Source: Azolla caroliniana (Eukaryota; Polypodiophyta). From it: DNA of 64,000 nucleotides. A program made the translations under genes and the position numbers. The notes beneath the pieces were generated by a model. It saw nothing but the letters and a program-made list of their open reading frames with translations. It did no database searches and was not told the origin of the DNA. Positions 41,973 to 52,490 of this stretch are shown in pieces (positions within the stretch are counted from its first letter, which is position 1; the number at the start of each line of letters is the position of its first letter). The DNA is taken from assembly GCA_043228905.1 (NCBI GenBank), contig JBHGNT010000007.1:10726001-10790000 (forward strand). The letters are read 5' to 3'.

Positions 41973-43261
41973 ATGGTTAAGTGTTATTGTGTTGCCTCAT
42001 AATAAATCAAATGAAGGGAAGATTACATAACTACATTTGAATTCCAAAGGAGATCACATAAGGAAAACTATTGTGCAATTCCTATGGTCACATGAAGCAA
42101 ATGTGTGAAAAAGAATAATGCGAGTGGATTACTTGGCCTGAGCACTTGACTCAAATGTGCTAATCCAACATGGGAACCCAACCTTTGAGTGGAGCTCTAG
42201 AGACAAACACACAACTTAATCATGCAAGCCCTACGAGTCAAATGTGCACCTAAGTGGAATGTGCAATACGAGCCCCTCTTAGAAGATAGCTCCCAGGTCC
42301 TACTTTTGATCCCAACACATTGTCAATTGGAACATGCAGTCGTAATGCACAATGATAACTCATGAGGAGAATACACAATTACACCATGTAAAGTGAACAC
42401 ACAATCCCAACATGCAAAGGGATTGTGGGAATGTAAAACATGAACTAGGAAATAGGGGTACGATTATAGAAAGATGATCTTGCGATAAGAACATGCGAAG
42501 GGAATACACGAATACACTACATGAATCGAAAGTACATTCACTCATATGATTCAAAATTAGAAGAGATTTACCCAAGGACACCCAATTTGTAGAAAATATT
42601 ATTTAAGAACCTTTCACTACTATAGAAACGATCGTTATCGATGCAAAAACATGTCCCTAACTAGGTGACCAATTGCATAGGAACTTCATCTAGTTTAGAG
42701 TGCAACCAATGACAGAGACACTTTAGGTGTCGCAATGCAATGTATATTATAGCATCGCATAGCCATGCCCTACAACAACTAAAACAATATATAAATAGGA
42801 GATCTTGAGACCATTTGGACTTTGTTTTTCTTTTGTCCTCTCTCTCTTTAGATCTTTTGTGGTTTCTCGTCCTAACTCACGATCTTCAACTTGCTTTCGC
42901 ACATTCTCTCCAAAACTAGCTCTCACCATATTTTCTAATGTCGCATCAACGTGTGTGTGTGTGTGTGTGTGCTCTAATCAAGTGAGACCATGCCGGACCT
43001 GACAAGGATGTGATGTTGTGGCCATGCAAGGTGCCATGTAAGAGACAAGGCGCCATGCGCATAACTTTCATGGCCACTCATGAGGGCATGTGTAATAGCC
43101 CATTTGGACCTCTACATAAGTGGAGTGTCTACCCACCAAAAGGGAAAAGGAGGGTCCCCTTCCTTCTTGTGTATATCAATATTGGTAGATTTTCTTGTAT
43201 ACTTTTCCTCTTAGTGAATTAACACTATCAAGGTTGAAGATTTGAGTTGAGAAAATCTAGA
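41973..43261. other. intergenic stretch
   Basis: No coding similarity. 42390-42600 is rich in short AT-biased words; a (GT)n run lies at 42951-42971. 43010-43230 has the look of an LTR (CATGTGTAATAGCCCATTTG, GTGTATATCAATATTGG, CTTAGTGAATTAACACTATC), but no partner was found. Confidence 0.35.
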
Positions 43262-43546
43262 TTCAAGGAAAGCTTAACTCAAGTCAAGAAAAGCTTAGCC
43301 TCAAGGAAAACTTAGACTCTAGTCAAGGTAAAGCCTAGACTCAAGGAAAGCCTAGACTTGATGAAGCTTAGGCCCCAACCAAAGAACCTAAGGCCCAAAT
43401 CGAGGAAGCTAAGGTCCTACTTGACATACCTTCGAACCTTTAGCTATAGTAGAGGAAGCTTGGGCACAAGCAGAGGAAATCTTGGCTCAAATCAAAGAAA
43501 TCCAAGATCTCATCTTTTTCTAGCTCAGAGCACTTTATTAGAACTT
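43262..43546 (+). repeat. degenerate AAGCTTAG/TCAAGG repeats
   Basis: Repeated words TCAAGGAAAGCTTAAC, CTCAAGGAAAACTTAGAC, TCAAGGTAAAGCCTAGAC and CTCAAGGAAAGCCTAGAC at spacings of 20-30 bases, grading into GAGGAAGCT-type words. Possibly the remains of a low-complexity coiled-coil coding region. Confidence 0.55.
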
Positions 43547-43584
43547 CATCAAGGAAGTGCATGGTGATGTAAGGGATACAATCA

Positions 43585-44189
43585 CTTTGTATCTTATGTA
43601 GGAAATAGCGTGGAATATTGCTCAGCCACAACCGAGTCTTGAATCTCTTCAATGAGAATCAAACACAGAAATGGGAAGTAGAGAGTGAACGCACGTACAC
43701 ACACAAGCAACGATAGAGAACACATGATGTTTACGTGGAAAACCCTAAGTAGCGAAAAAACACGGGAACCCACAGACACCAAACTATCACTATATTAGAA
43801 AGGTACAATCAGAGACTCGGAGGCAACGACCTCGAGCTCTGTATCTTCACCAAGCGACGGTTACAACAGAGTCTCGCTCTGTATTTCTCTCTCTCTCTCT
43901 TTCGCTCTCTTTCTAACAATATACAACAACAACCTCTCTACCATCACACCATGGTAAAGTGATTGCCCTAAGTATTATTTATACTTATATGACTTTTAGG
44001 CTATTTACAAATATAGCCTCAGTGGGCTTACTCTAACATATTTACAATATATGTCCTTGGATCCGGTTTGCACCGGATCCATCTGGATTCACTCGATCCG
44101 GTTTCTAGGTCTCATCCGGATCTGGTTCCATCATCCGGTTCATCCGGTTCTCATCCGGATCCCATATGGAGGGACCAAAATCCCAACAC
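43585..44189 (-). repeat. solo LTR of a copia-A relative, minus strand
   Basis: The minus strand starts TGTTGGGATTTTGGTCCCTCC and contains GGATCCGG-rich sequence, three palindromic blocks around ACATATATTGTAAATATGT, GGCTATATTTGTAAATAGCC and CATATAAGTATAAATAATAC, a CTAAGGGCAA-like word, GA repeats and a GCCACAACC-complement end. These follow the copia-A LTR order. It interrupts gypsy-1c RT sequence. The left edge is approximate. Confidence 0.7.
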
Positions 44190-44745
44190 CTTATTCATAA
44201 CATTCACCATAAGAGTTATGTACTTAATGCCACCTTGCGACAAGGTACACATTCACACTAGACGGATCTAGGTTAACATTGTTGTGATGTCCCTACTTTC
44301 CAAGGCTAGTTGGAACTAATCATGCCTCGAGTATAGATCTCCGATCAATTAGATGAGCATCCCTACAAATGCTTTAGTGAAGACGTTAATTCTCGGTCCA
44401 ACCCCAACATTGTGAATGGTCACTTTGTTGACCGATCATAGGTTGTAGATGAAACGTGAACTCCCATTCTTTCTTTGGAATTGTGAAGCACAAGCTAGAA
44501 TATGGCACACTTGATGGATTGAGCATTTCCATCTCAATCTTCTCCCTTAGAGGCTCAATCAGCTTAGGGATGTGAGCTCTTTTCATGGGGATCGGTTTCA
44601 TATTCCACATCACATGCAATATCATGAATATCAACATTGGTTGAACAACCTTTGATTAGCACACTCTATTTTCATTGGCGAGAAGGAGAAAGCCCTTCTA
44701 GCTCTGTTTTGAACCTTAAACCCTCTTTAGGAAATAGGAAGTCAT
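44190..44745 (-). pseudogene. gypsy-1c reverse transcriptase fragment
   Basis: 44637-44386 reads HVMWNMKPIPMKRAHIPKLI, then NPSSVPYSSLCFTIPKKEWE, equivalent to the VPWNLKPI-PRAHIPK-PYSNRWF-PKKNG blocks of 1d. Continuing frames to 44190 contain further RT pieces. It is strongly decayed, more so than copies 1a and 1d. Confidence 0.75.
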
Positions 44746-45082
44746 TGTTGAATACGGGCTTCTAATGGACGTATTCACATAATCTCCTTTGTACACACTA
44801 GGCTTAGGCTACTTTGGAAAATAGTGAGAAGGGCATTTGCCCTAAGTTAGTCAGTATATAAACTGACTGTGTAACCTAGTTGTTGTTGTTGTTCTTTGTG
44901 GCTATTGCAATATATTCTGAGTTGTGTCTATCTCTCTCTCTCTCTCTCTCTTTTACGCACTAGTTGCATTCCTGTTTATTTATCTATATTGCCATCAATC
45001 TACTATGATCTTGTATCTACTTATGATCTTCCACTAGAGGAGTGTTGATCTTATTCCGCGTTAGATGACGACGCTCTCAACA
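44746..45082 (+). repeat. copia-D 5' LTR
   Basis: 337 bp, TGTTGAATACGGG to CTCTCAACA. It contains GTCAGTATATAAACTGACTG, where a palindrome surrounds the TATA-like TATATAAA, and a (CT)n run at 44930-44952. TTTGGTATCATGAAGACC follows, a Met-type primer site whose 3' part has drifted. Confidence 0.82.
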
Positions 45083-45703
45083 TTTGGTATCATGAAGACC
45101 TCCGTTGATCTCGGTAGGCAACGCACAACAAGTCTGCACTCCATCGTTCTAGATCACTCTCGGCATGAGCTAGTTGGATATAATCCAGCCTTGTGATTGT
45201 AGCCACTCTAAGTGAGACTCTTATCTCGATTAGGCGACACTCGTGCCTCACTCGGTTAGGCCGAAATGGAACAAGTCATTTGATGTTATCCCTTTACTCG
45301 CCGTAACCACTCGAAGCAAACACGACTCCAGGGGCAACCCCAATCTGTGTTTCATTCGGCTGAACGATATTCAGGAGGACTAGTTGGCTCCGTCTCTCTC
45401 ATCGGTGCAGTTACCTGAAACAGGATTGGCCTGGAGAATCACACATAATCCGTGTTGGGAAATCTCGGAAAATCAACATTCTAAATCGAACAATCAAATC
45501 CGGGTTCAATTCGACTAAGTTAGTTCACTGTAGTCACTCTGAACAGAATTCATCCATACTCGAAATCAACACGACTTGTGTCCAACTCCAGCTAGAATGA
45601 CATTGAGAGAGCTTGGCTACTGCACTCCACCACAGTTCGTCGCTGAATTCGAACAAAGTCTATTAAACCAACACAAATGGCATCAACATCCGGCTCGTGA
45701 GAG
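45083..45703 (+). other. copia-D leader
   Basis: Starts with the primer-site-like TGGTATCATGAAG at 45085. The rest (to the gag start) has no coding similarity and contains several diverged CACTCGG/CGACTC words. Confidence 0.5.
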
Positions 45704-46257
45704 ATGAGTCTAAGGAAGTTTGACGGATCGAACTTCAACTTCTGGAAGGAGCAGATGCAAGACTATTTAATAGTCAAGGGGCAAATTGACCCCATTGATA
45801 ATGAAGACCCTCAAGAAGGATACACACCGCTTGAATGGGAAAAACTCGACAAAATCGTCGGAGCCACCATTCGGATGCACCTATCAGAGTCTGCGTACTT
45901 CACGGTGCAATCGTGTTTGATTGTGTTCCAACTATGGAAGACACTTTCAGACACTTACGAAAAGAAAGTCGCTGCCACCAAGATATACCTAATTCAGCGC
46001 CTTTATAACCTTCGGATGAAAGAGTTTGACTTGGTCTAGGCACACCTGAAAGAGTATGAAAGCTTAATCTCCTAAATTGCGGCCCAGGGGATGACTATCG
46101 AGGATGAACTAAAAGCAATGCTGCTTATGAGCAGTCTCCCTCCTTCGCGGGAAACTTTCATTACAACTGTGTGCAATGCATCGACAATTGTCGTTAAGTA
46201 CTCCTCAGTCACGAGTGCAATTATGACTGAAGCAACTCGGAGAAAATCGTTTGCAAA
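45704..46257 (+). pseudogene. copia-D gag, N-terminal part
   Basis: Reads MSLRKFDGSNFNFWKEQMQD, YTPLEWEKLDKIVGATIRMH and VFQLWKTLSDTYEKKVAATK, then after a stop at 46037 (TAG) AHLKEYES and a MTIEDELKAMLLMSSLPPSR block, the UBN2-type Gag of copia elements. It is cut at 46257 by the chromovirus and resumes at 59353. Confidence 0.8.
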
Positions 46258-46651
46258 TGTCAGGAACAGTACTAAGATAGAGAAGTAATTAGTACTAAAA
46301 GATGAGGATTAGTACAAAGAGAGGTGTAGAACTCTCGAGAGAAGGAAAGTGTGAGGGAGAGAGAGTGATGATAACAAAAGATATATATTATGTGAGGAGA
46401 ATATACATTAGTAGCTAGGAGGCTTAAGACTCACGTTGAACCGATTTGGTTCGAAATAATGCCTTGTGCCTCCTTATATAGTGTTTTCAGGAGTACTCCT
46501 AAAGTTTCTAGAATGTTCCAGAGAAATCTGGAATATACATCAATTTTCTACAGTGAAATAATAAATGAAAATAATATCCTTCGTATCACAATGTATAGCC
46601 TAAATCCATGTAACATAAGGTTATGGGTTCAAATCTTGCCATATCATGACA
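46258..46651 (-). repeat. chromovirus 3' LTR
   Basis: On the minus strand it begins TGTCATGATATGGCAAG. The tract AGGGGGGATAG (plus 46652-46662, complemented) precedes it, a polypurine tract. It lacks 21 bases present in the 5' LTR around 59290. Confidence 0.8.
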
Positions 46652-46781
46652 CTATCCCCCCTTCAAAACGACGAGTGTTACAAGTCGGTTTGGATTGAGG
46701 ACCAGGTTTGTCTGGATATTGACAATGGAATTCTTCAAGAAGAGCACAAGCATTGGTCACATTCTCTATTGGTTCCCAAGT

Positions 46782-46955
46782 ACGCTCGCTGGGACTATAC
46801 TCTAGCCAATCGACCAAATAGTAGAGCTTGTTGCGAACAATCTTGGAATCGAGGATGGCGACAACCTCAAGTATGCTCGTTGGGACTATACCCTAGCCAA
46901 TCGACCAAATAGTAGAGCTTTTTGCGAACAATCTTGGAATCGAGGATGGCGACAA
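46782..46955 (-). repeat. 87-bp tandem duplication in chromodomain coding
   Basis: The segment with CTAGCCAATCGACCAAATAG and GAACAATCTTGGAATCGAGG occurs twice in a row (46782-46868, 46869-46955) with about five differences. The length is a multiple of three. Confidence 0.85.
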
Positions 46956-47382
46956 CCTCGTACTTAGGTCCATCTTCAAGTTTGATCGGGGGTGGAGATG
47001 GTTTGATATGACCTGGGATAGTGCTGTCCTGAAAGGGTTCTAGAAGAGAACTATGAAATACCATATGTATACGTAGTTGTGGAGGTAGATCGAGACGAAA
47101 AACGACATCATTAATTTTTTCGAAAATATGGAAAGGACCCAATTGTCGATAATCCAATTTATTGCATGGGCGAGTAGTCTTAATGTGTCGTTGTAATAGT
47201 CATACTCGATCTCTAATGTTAAAACTGGATGGAAGCCAATGACGATCCGCATAATCCTTATGCGTTTGTTGAGCTTGTTGTAAATGAGTAGATAAATCCG
47301 CCTGTATCTTGCATAGCCGTTCCAAACAATCCTCTACACAACGATTTGTGGGTAACTCTGGAGTTTCAAAAACACACCATCG
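46867..47382 (-). pseudogene. chromovirus integrase C-terminus and chromodomain
   Basis: The minus strand from 47382 reads HPRWCVFETPELPTNRCVED, ADRHWLPSSFNIRDRV, then (shifted) LGPFHIFEKINDVVFRLDLP, MVFHSSLLEPFQ and KYEVVAILDSKIVRKKLYYL followed by VDWLGYSPNEHT. The last part is a chromodomain, with YEV-x-x-I-L-D-x and YLV-W-GY hallmarks. In this clade it guides integration to marked chromatin. Frame shifts and a tandem duplication disrupt it. Confidence 0.85.
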
Positions 47383-47397
47383 GGGATGATAGCCCGT

Positions 47398-47982
47398 TGT
47401 CGTGAAGAAAACCGTCCCCAGGCGCAAACCGTGTATAATGTGTGTGAACCGGCCCTTACACGTGGGCACGTCCCTTGTGGTAAAGTAGATAGGTAGGCGC
47501 AAGGGTTAGATCCTAGGTAGCAATATTCTATAGGGAGAATCGAGGAGTATCTCTGTCCGAAAGGACAGAGAATTAATGTGATGTAAACGGGCAAGACGGC
47601 CTCCCTCCTTGAGCTATAAAAGAGAGGGAGACGGGGGAGAGAGGGTATCGCGCGCTAAGGGGACGAAGTGCTGTCGGACTGGGACCGAGCTCTTCTCCTC
47701 TGTCGTTCTCCATAAACTTTCTTTGTGCAGGTTCTCGAGTGGCTGATTCTGCTCCGTGGAACGCCCGTGTGCTTCCGACAGAATCTCCATCTTGCTCCCC
47801 TGTATGCGTGGGTGATCAGGCGTCGACACCCGTCTCGCCGCCTGATCAACTGTAACCGTCCGAGTCATCTGCATACATATATTTATATACGCGTTCTTAT
47901 ACTCTACCTCCTGCCCAACTTGTGTCTCTTGTGTTGATCGGGCTGCGTTCCCGCACGCTTCTTTGTCTATCCGTGTGTGAGC

Positions 47983-48018
<36 letters not shown>

Positions 48019-48087
48019 ACCTATTCCTCGGTCCAAGACCCCAGTGGTCCCGCCTTGTTCTCCACGCACGCGCGTAACAACGTGACA
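47398..48087 (+). repeat. gypsy-1b 5' LTR
   Basis: 690 bp, TGTCGTGAAGAAAACCG to GTGACA. It carries CTGTCCGAAAGGACAG (palindrome), a TATA-like GCTATAAAAGAGAGG at 47611 and a (CT)n run at 47987-48014. It matches the minus-strand LTR 4537-5272. Confidence 0.8.
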
Positions 48088-48091
48088 TATT

Positions 48092-48108
48092 TGGTGAACC
48101 CGACGTGA
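48092..48108 (+). other. primer-binding site of gypsy-1b
   Basis: TGGTGAACCCGACGTGA, four bases after the LTR; one base different from that of gypsy-1a. Confidence 0.65.
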
Positions 48109-48138
48109 ACAGGCGACAGAGGAGTAGAAGGTGAGGGG

Positions 48139-48913
48139 TGTTGAGAGACAGGTCCCTTCGGATGGGAAGGGAGAAGAAACCGGATGAGGAGTACCTGGCT
48201 ATGGAGAGCCGGATGGTGCAGGGCCGGTACGAACCGGATGAGGAGTACCCGGCTACGGAGAGCCGAATGGTGCAGGCCCGGTATGAACTAGATGAGGAGT
48301 ACCCGGCTACTAAGAGCCGGATGGTGAAGGCCCGGTACGAACCGGATGAGGAGTACCCGGCTACGAAGAGCCGGATGGTGCAGGCCTGGTACGAACCAGA
48401 TGAGGAGTACCCGGCTACGGAGAGCCGGATGGTGCAGACCCGGTATGAACCGGAGGAAGAGACATATTCGTAAATATGTTTCTGAGAGCCCATCGTGGCT
48501 ATATTTGTAAATAGCCGAAAAGTCATATTAGTATAAATATGACTTAGGGCAAACTTTTAGTTGTAGTGGTTGTCATTCTTCCTTGTTGGTGCAAGAAGAA
48601 GAGAGAGTGTGTAACTGTACAGAGAGAGAGAGAGAGACGAGGTTGTTGCCTCTGTTGTAACCGCCGCCTGTGGCGAAGATCTGTGAGCCCGAGGTCGTTG
48701 CCTCAGTGAACTCACTGTTGTATATTCCTACATAGTGACAGTTTGCAGCGTGTGGGCTGCCGTGGTTTTTTCCCCTAGTTTGGGGTTTTTCCACATAAAC
48801 CTCCTGTGTATCTTTCTCCTCTTTGTGTCGTGTTCTATTTCCCATTTTCTGTGTATGAAAAGAATCTTGGTTGTGGCCGAGCGTTGGACATAAGGAACGT
48901 TGGGTTCCCGTCA
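48139..48913 (+). repeat. copia-A 5' LTR
   Basis: TGTTGAGAGACAGG to CCCGTCA. U3 holds a 54-bp tandem array, then three palindromes (48462-48479, 48497-48516, 48522-48543), the last enclosing the TATA-like TATAAATA. GA repeats and a GTTGTAACCGCCGCC block follow. Confidence 0.93.
48181..48461 (+). repeat. 54-bp minisatellite in copia-A 5' LTR
   Basis: Five full units start at 48181, 48235, 48289, 48343 and 48397 (CGGATGAGGAGTACCCGGCT, then ACGGAGAGCCGGATGGTGCA and GGCCCGGTACGAAC), plus a partial sixth. Because 54 is a multiple of three, an 18-residue repeat frame is open on both strands. Confidence 0.93.
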
Positions 48914-48915
48914 AG

Positions 48916-48927
48916 TGGTATCAGAGC
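48916..48927 (+). other. copia-A primer-binding site
   Basis: TGGTATCAGAGC, complementary to the 3' end of initiator tRNA-Met, two bases after the LTR. Confidence 0.93.
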
Positions 48928-48943
48928 GAATCGACACAGAAAA

Positions 48944-49730
48944 ATGGACGAATCGTTTGGCGGCATGTTCAAGCTCACCGGCTCCAACTATTCAGTGTGG
49001 AAGTCGAAGATGAGGGACATGCTCGTGGCTAAAGACTTTTGGCTGTCGGTTCAGTTCGGGGACAAGAGACCGGACAAAATCGACGCCGCGATATGGCAGG
49101 TGATGCACATGAAGACAACGGCGTACATACGGTGCTTCATCGACATGAGCCTGTACAACAACTTCAATGAAGAGAGCAAGGCTCATGAGCTCTGGGAGTA
49201 GATCGGCATAATGTTTCAAAACAAAAATGCTGTTAATCAAGTTTCGGTATTCCGGAAGCTAGTAAGACTCCGGTACCAAGATGGCTCCAGCATGGCGGAG
49301 CATATGAATGCCTTCCTAGGGGCTGATATACCAGGCAACGTCATTGGAAGTACCTCTTGCCGATGAAGTATTAGCGCTACTCCTGCTTGGTTCCCTCCCG
49401 GATAGCTGGGAGACGTTGGTTGTCACTTTGGGCAACGCCGGGCCGGAAGGAAAACGGTTATCCCTAGCAAGAGTAAAGTCGAGCTTGCTAGATGAGGAGG
49501 CGCGTCAGAAAGACAAAGATACGAGCTCCGACTCCAAAGCGTTTCTTACCGAATCGGAACGCGGAAGAAAGAGAAACCGTAGTCCCCGGAACCGGGAGAA
49601 GTCGGGGACACGGTCAAAGTCAAGGGGGAGGCCTACTTGCTTCTATTGCGGCAAGCCGGGACACTTCCAAAAGAACTGTAGGCATTTCCGTAAAGACAAG
49701 GAAACCGACGGTACTGATTCGAAGCAAACC
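48944..49730 (+). pseudogene. copia-A gag
   Basis: ATG at 48944, MDESFGGMFKLTGSNYSVWK. The frame reads VMHMKTTAYIRCFIDMSLYN, is stopped by TAG at 49199-49201 (where copia-A2 has lysine), continues FQNKNAVNQVS and MAEHMNAFLG, and shifts frame near 49320. The second frame (from 49344) gives EVPLADEVLALLLLGSLPDS and the knuckle TCFYCGKPGHFQKNC (CCHC complete) at about 49640-49680. Confidence 0.9.
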
Positions 49731-51470
49731 CCGGACCAGAACGGTAAAGACCGGAGGGGGCTAGACCGGAAGGGAACGACGGCAATCGCGGCAAGTGAAG
49801 AAGAGTTGATGCTCATCACCAAGGAGAGTGAAATAAACCTTGCCCGCAACGAGATGACCTGGGTGGTAGACTCCGGAGCGTTGTTCCACCTTACCCCGGA
49901 CTGGAAATGCTTCTCATCCTATTCAGCCGGTGATCACGGCTGTGTCCGGATGGGGAATGAAGGAACATGCCGAATTGTCGGCATAGGAGACGTGTGGCTG
50001 ACAACACCAACCGGATGCAAGTTGCTGCTGAAGGATGTCCGACACATTCCGGAAGTTCGTCTGAACCTGATATCAGTCGGTCGGCTAGATGATGAAGGCT
50101 ACACGGGTAGCATCCGGAACGGTGTCATGAAGTTCAGCAAAGGGAGCCTGATTGTGGCTCGGGCCCGGAAGGTCAACACGCTGTACCTGATGAATGCCCG
50201 GTTATGTCCGGAAGAAGTGAACGTGGCATCCGACACTGCCGGTGAGCTGTGGCACAAGAGGCTGTGTCATATGAGCGAGAAGGGGATGAAGAGGCTTGCA
50301 GAAGACAACCTCATTCCAGTGAAGAACGTGCACTTACAGAAGTGCACTGATTGTCTGGCCGGTAAGCAGAACCGGATCTCCTTCCGACCAAGACCACCGA
50401 TGAGACGTAATGCACCACTGGAGTTGGTGCATACGGATGTGTGTCAGGTAGACACGAAGTCACATGCCGGAGCGCAGTACTTCATGACGTTCATAGATGA
50501 CCACAGCCGGAAGCTGTGGGCCACACTGTTGAAGACGAAGGATCAGGTGTTATCCGTCTTCAAAGAGCTCCACGCGAAAGTGGAAAGAGAAACCGGCCGG
50601 AAGCTGAAGGCGGTTCGAGCAGATAACGGAGGAGAATACCGGGGGCAGTTCGAGGAGTACTGCCGCTCGAAGGGAATTCGGTTCGAATTTACTGTGCCGA
50701 AGACGCCGGAACTAAACGGGCTGGCTGAGAGGATGAACCGGACCATAATGGAGAGGGTCCGGAGTATGCTAGCGCATGCAAAACTACCCAAGAAGTTTTG
50801 GGCTGAGGCACTGTCGACGGCGACATATGTGATAAACAGATCACCCTCAGTACCCTTGGACGGAGACACGCCACAGAGAGTATGGACCGGTAAGGAAGTG
50901 TCCTACCAGCATCTGAGGGTGTTCCGGTGTCTCGCGTACGTGCATGTAGCAAAGGACCGGAGAGGAAAGTTAGATCCAAAGACCCGGTCATGCATATTCC
51001 TTGGTTACGGTGACGATGAGTTCGGCTACCGAGTGTGGGACCTGGTCGACAAGAAGGTATTCCGGAGTCGAGATATTATCTTCATGGAGGACAAGACGCT
51101 CGCCGACTGGGAGTCGGAGAAGAAGATAATGAACTCTCAGTCGACCAGTAAGGATAGACTCTACGATGAGCAGACCCAACTGGCAAGAGACCGGTTAGCA
51201 CTCGAGGAACCAGCCGTTTACGGTGAGGATACCGAACCGGCCGAAGAAGAAGTAGAGGAAGCTGAGACCGGAACCGGCCAAGACCCCGAATCAGATTCGG
51301 ATGAAGAGCAAATGGAGGAGCCGGCTACCGAAGCCCGAAGACATAGATATCCTCTCAGAGAGAGAAGGGCCCCCCGGAGATTTCCGGATGCAGAGCATGT
51401 GCTGCTGACCGATGAGGGAGAGCCGGAAAGCTTCAAAGAAGCGAAGGATGACACCCACAGACAAAAATGA
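49344..51470 (+). CDS. copia-A polyprotein: Gag end, protease, integrase, RT start
   Basis: 708 residues, the longest intact frame in the window. In order: Gag C-terminus, CCHC knuckle (about residues 100-113), protease with WVVDSGALFHLTP (DSG intact, about 172), ISVGRLDDEGY, pre-integrase H-H-C-C (ELWHKRLCHMSEKG; CTDCLAGKQNR, about 295-345), integrase core with HTDVCQ, FIDDHSRKLW and VRADNGGEY (about 365-435), GLAERMNRTI, CIFLGYGDDEFGY, acidic linker and the RT entry YPLRERRAPRRF. TGA at 51468-51470 replaces a conserved Trp. Confidence 0.92.
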   Translation: MEVPLADEVLALLLLGSLPDSWETLVVTLGNAGPEGKRLSLARVKSSLLDEEARQKDKDTSSDSKAFLTESERGRKRNRSPRNREKSGTRSKSRGRPTCFYCGKPGHFQKNCRHFRKDKETDGTDSKQTPDQNGKDRRGLDRKGTTAIAASEEELMLITKESEINLARNEMTWVVDSGALFHLTPDWKCFSSYSAGDHGCVRMGNEGTCRIVGIGDVWLTTPTGCKLLLKDVRHIPEVRLNLISVGRLDDEGYTGSIRNGVMKFSKGSLIVARARKVNTLYLMNARLCPEEVNVASDTAGELWHKRLCHMSEKGMKRLAEDNLIPVKNVHLQKCTDCLAGKQNRISFRPRPPMRRNAPLELVHTDVCQVDTKSHAGAQYFMTFIDDHSRKLWATLLKTKDQVLSVFKELHAKVERETGRKLKAVRADNGGEYRGQFEEYCRSKGIRFEFTVPKTPELNGLAERMNRTIMERVRSMLAHAKLPKKFWAEALSTATYVINRSPSVPLDGDTPQRVWTGKEVSYQHLRVFRCLAYVHVAKDRRGKLDPKTRSCIFLGYGDDEFGYRVWDLVDKKVFRSRDIIFMEDKTLADWESEKKIMNSQSTSKDRLYDEQTQLARDRLALEEPAVYGEDTEPAEEEVEEAETGTGQDPESDSDEEQMEEPATEARRHRYPLRERRAPRRFPDAEHVLLTDEGEPESFKEAKDDTHRQK

Positions 51471-52490
51471 TTAAGTGCCATGCAGGACGAGATGGATTCC
51501 CTGCATGAGAACCATACATACGAATTAGTGGAATTGCCGAAAGGAAAGCGGGAACTCCGAAATAAGTGGGTGTACAAGTTGAAACCGGGAGATGCCGACA
51601 ACCCCCCGAGATACAAAGCCAGGATCGTGGTGAAGGGGTTCTAGCAGAAGAAGGGCATGGACTTCGACGAGATATTTGCCCTGGTAGTAAAGATGACCTC
51701 CATCCGGACTGTGCTGAGTATAGCAGCAAGCATGGACCTTGAGGTAGAGCAGCTGGACGTGAAGACGACATTCCTTCACGGCGACCTCGAAGAGGAGATC
51801 TACATGCAGCAACCAGAAGGATATGTGGAGAAAGGGAAGGAGAACCTGGTATGCCGGTTGAAGAAGAGCCTGTACAGACTGAAGCAGGCTCCCCGGCAAT
51901 GGTACCGGAAGTTCGACTCCTTCATGACCGATCAAGGGTACCACAAGACGTAGGCCGATCACTGCGTGTTTGTGAAGAAGTTCGAAGTAGGGGACTTCCT
52001 GATACTCCTCCTGTACGTGGCTGACATGTTGATCGTCGGACGAGACCAAGTCAAAATACGGATGCTGAAGAAGGCTCTCAACCAGACCTTCTCAATGAAA
52101 GACTTGGGTCCGGCAAGACAGATGTTGGGGATGCACATCACTCGGGACCGGTCAGTGAAGCAATTATGCCTGTCACAGGAGAAGTATGTGACAAAGGTGC
52201 TTCACCGGTTCAACATGTCAAAAGCAAAACCGGTCGGATCGACACTTCCGGCAAATTGCAAGCTGTCCGGTAAGCAAAGCCCGAAGACGAAAGCAGAGAA
52301 GGCGGATATGATGAAGATTCCATATGCCTCTGCCGTCGGGAGCTTGATGTACGCAATGGTGTGTACCCGACCGGACATAGGATACGCAGTCGGAGTGGTG
52401 AGCCGGTTTATGAGCAATCCCGGCAAGGAGCACTGGAACGCGGTCAAATGGATACTCCGGTATTTGAAGGGCACTTCAAATATGTGTCTC
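51471..52490 (+). pseudogene. copia-A reverse transcriptase
   Basis: Same register as the polyprotein but with stops TAG at 51642 and TAG at 51951. Blocks: [95 protein letters not shown] and TRPDIGYAVGVVSRFM. The catalytic YVDD reads YVAD (52014-52025), so the polymerase could not work even without the stops. Ends TGA at 52490-52492. Confidence 0.92.

Larger units (their letters stand above)
43547..44745 (-). mobile_element. gypsy-1c remnant, minus strand
   Basis: RT sequence matching 1-710 of the window is found at 44745-44190 and 43584-43547, with a solo LTR between. Copia-D begins exactly at 44746, so this remnant is the outermost level of the nest. Confidence 0.75.

Noticed and set aside
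48138-48473. 111-residue frame of 18-residue repeats in the copia-A LTR as a possible protein
   Set aside because: It lies in U3 upstream of the TATA-like box and is explained by the 54-bp tandem array; the opposite strand is equally open.
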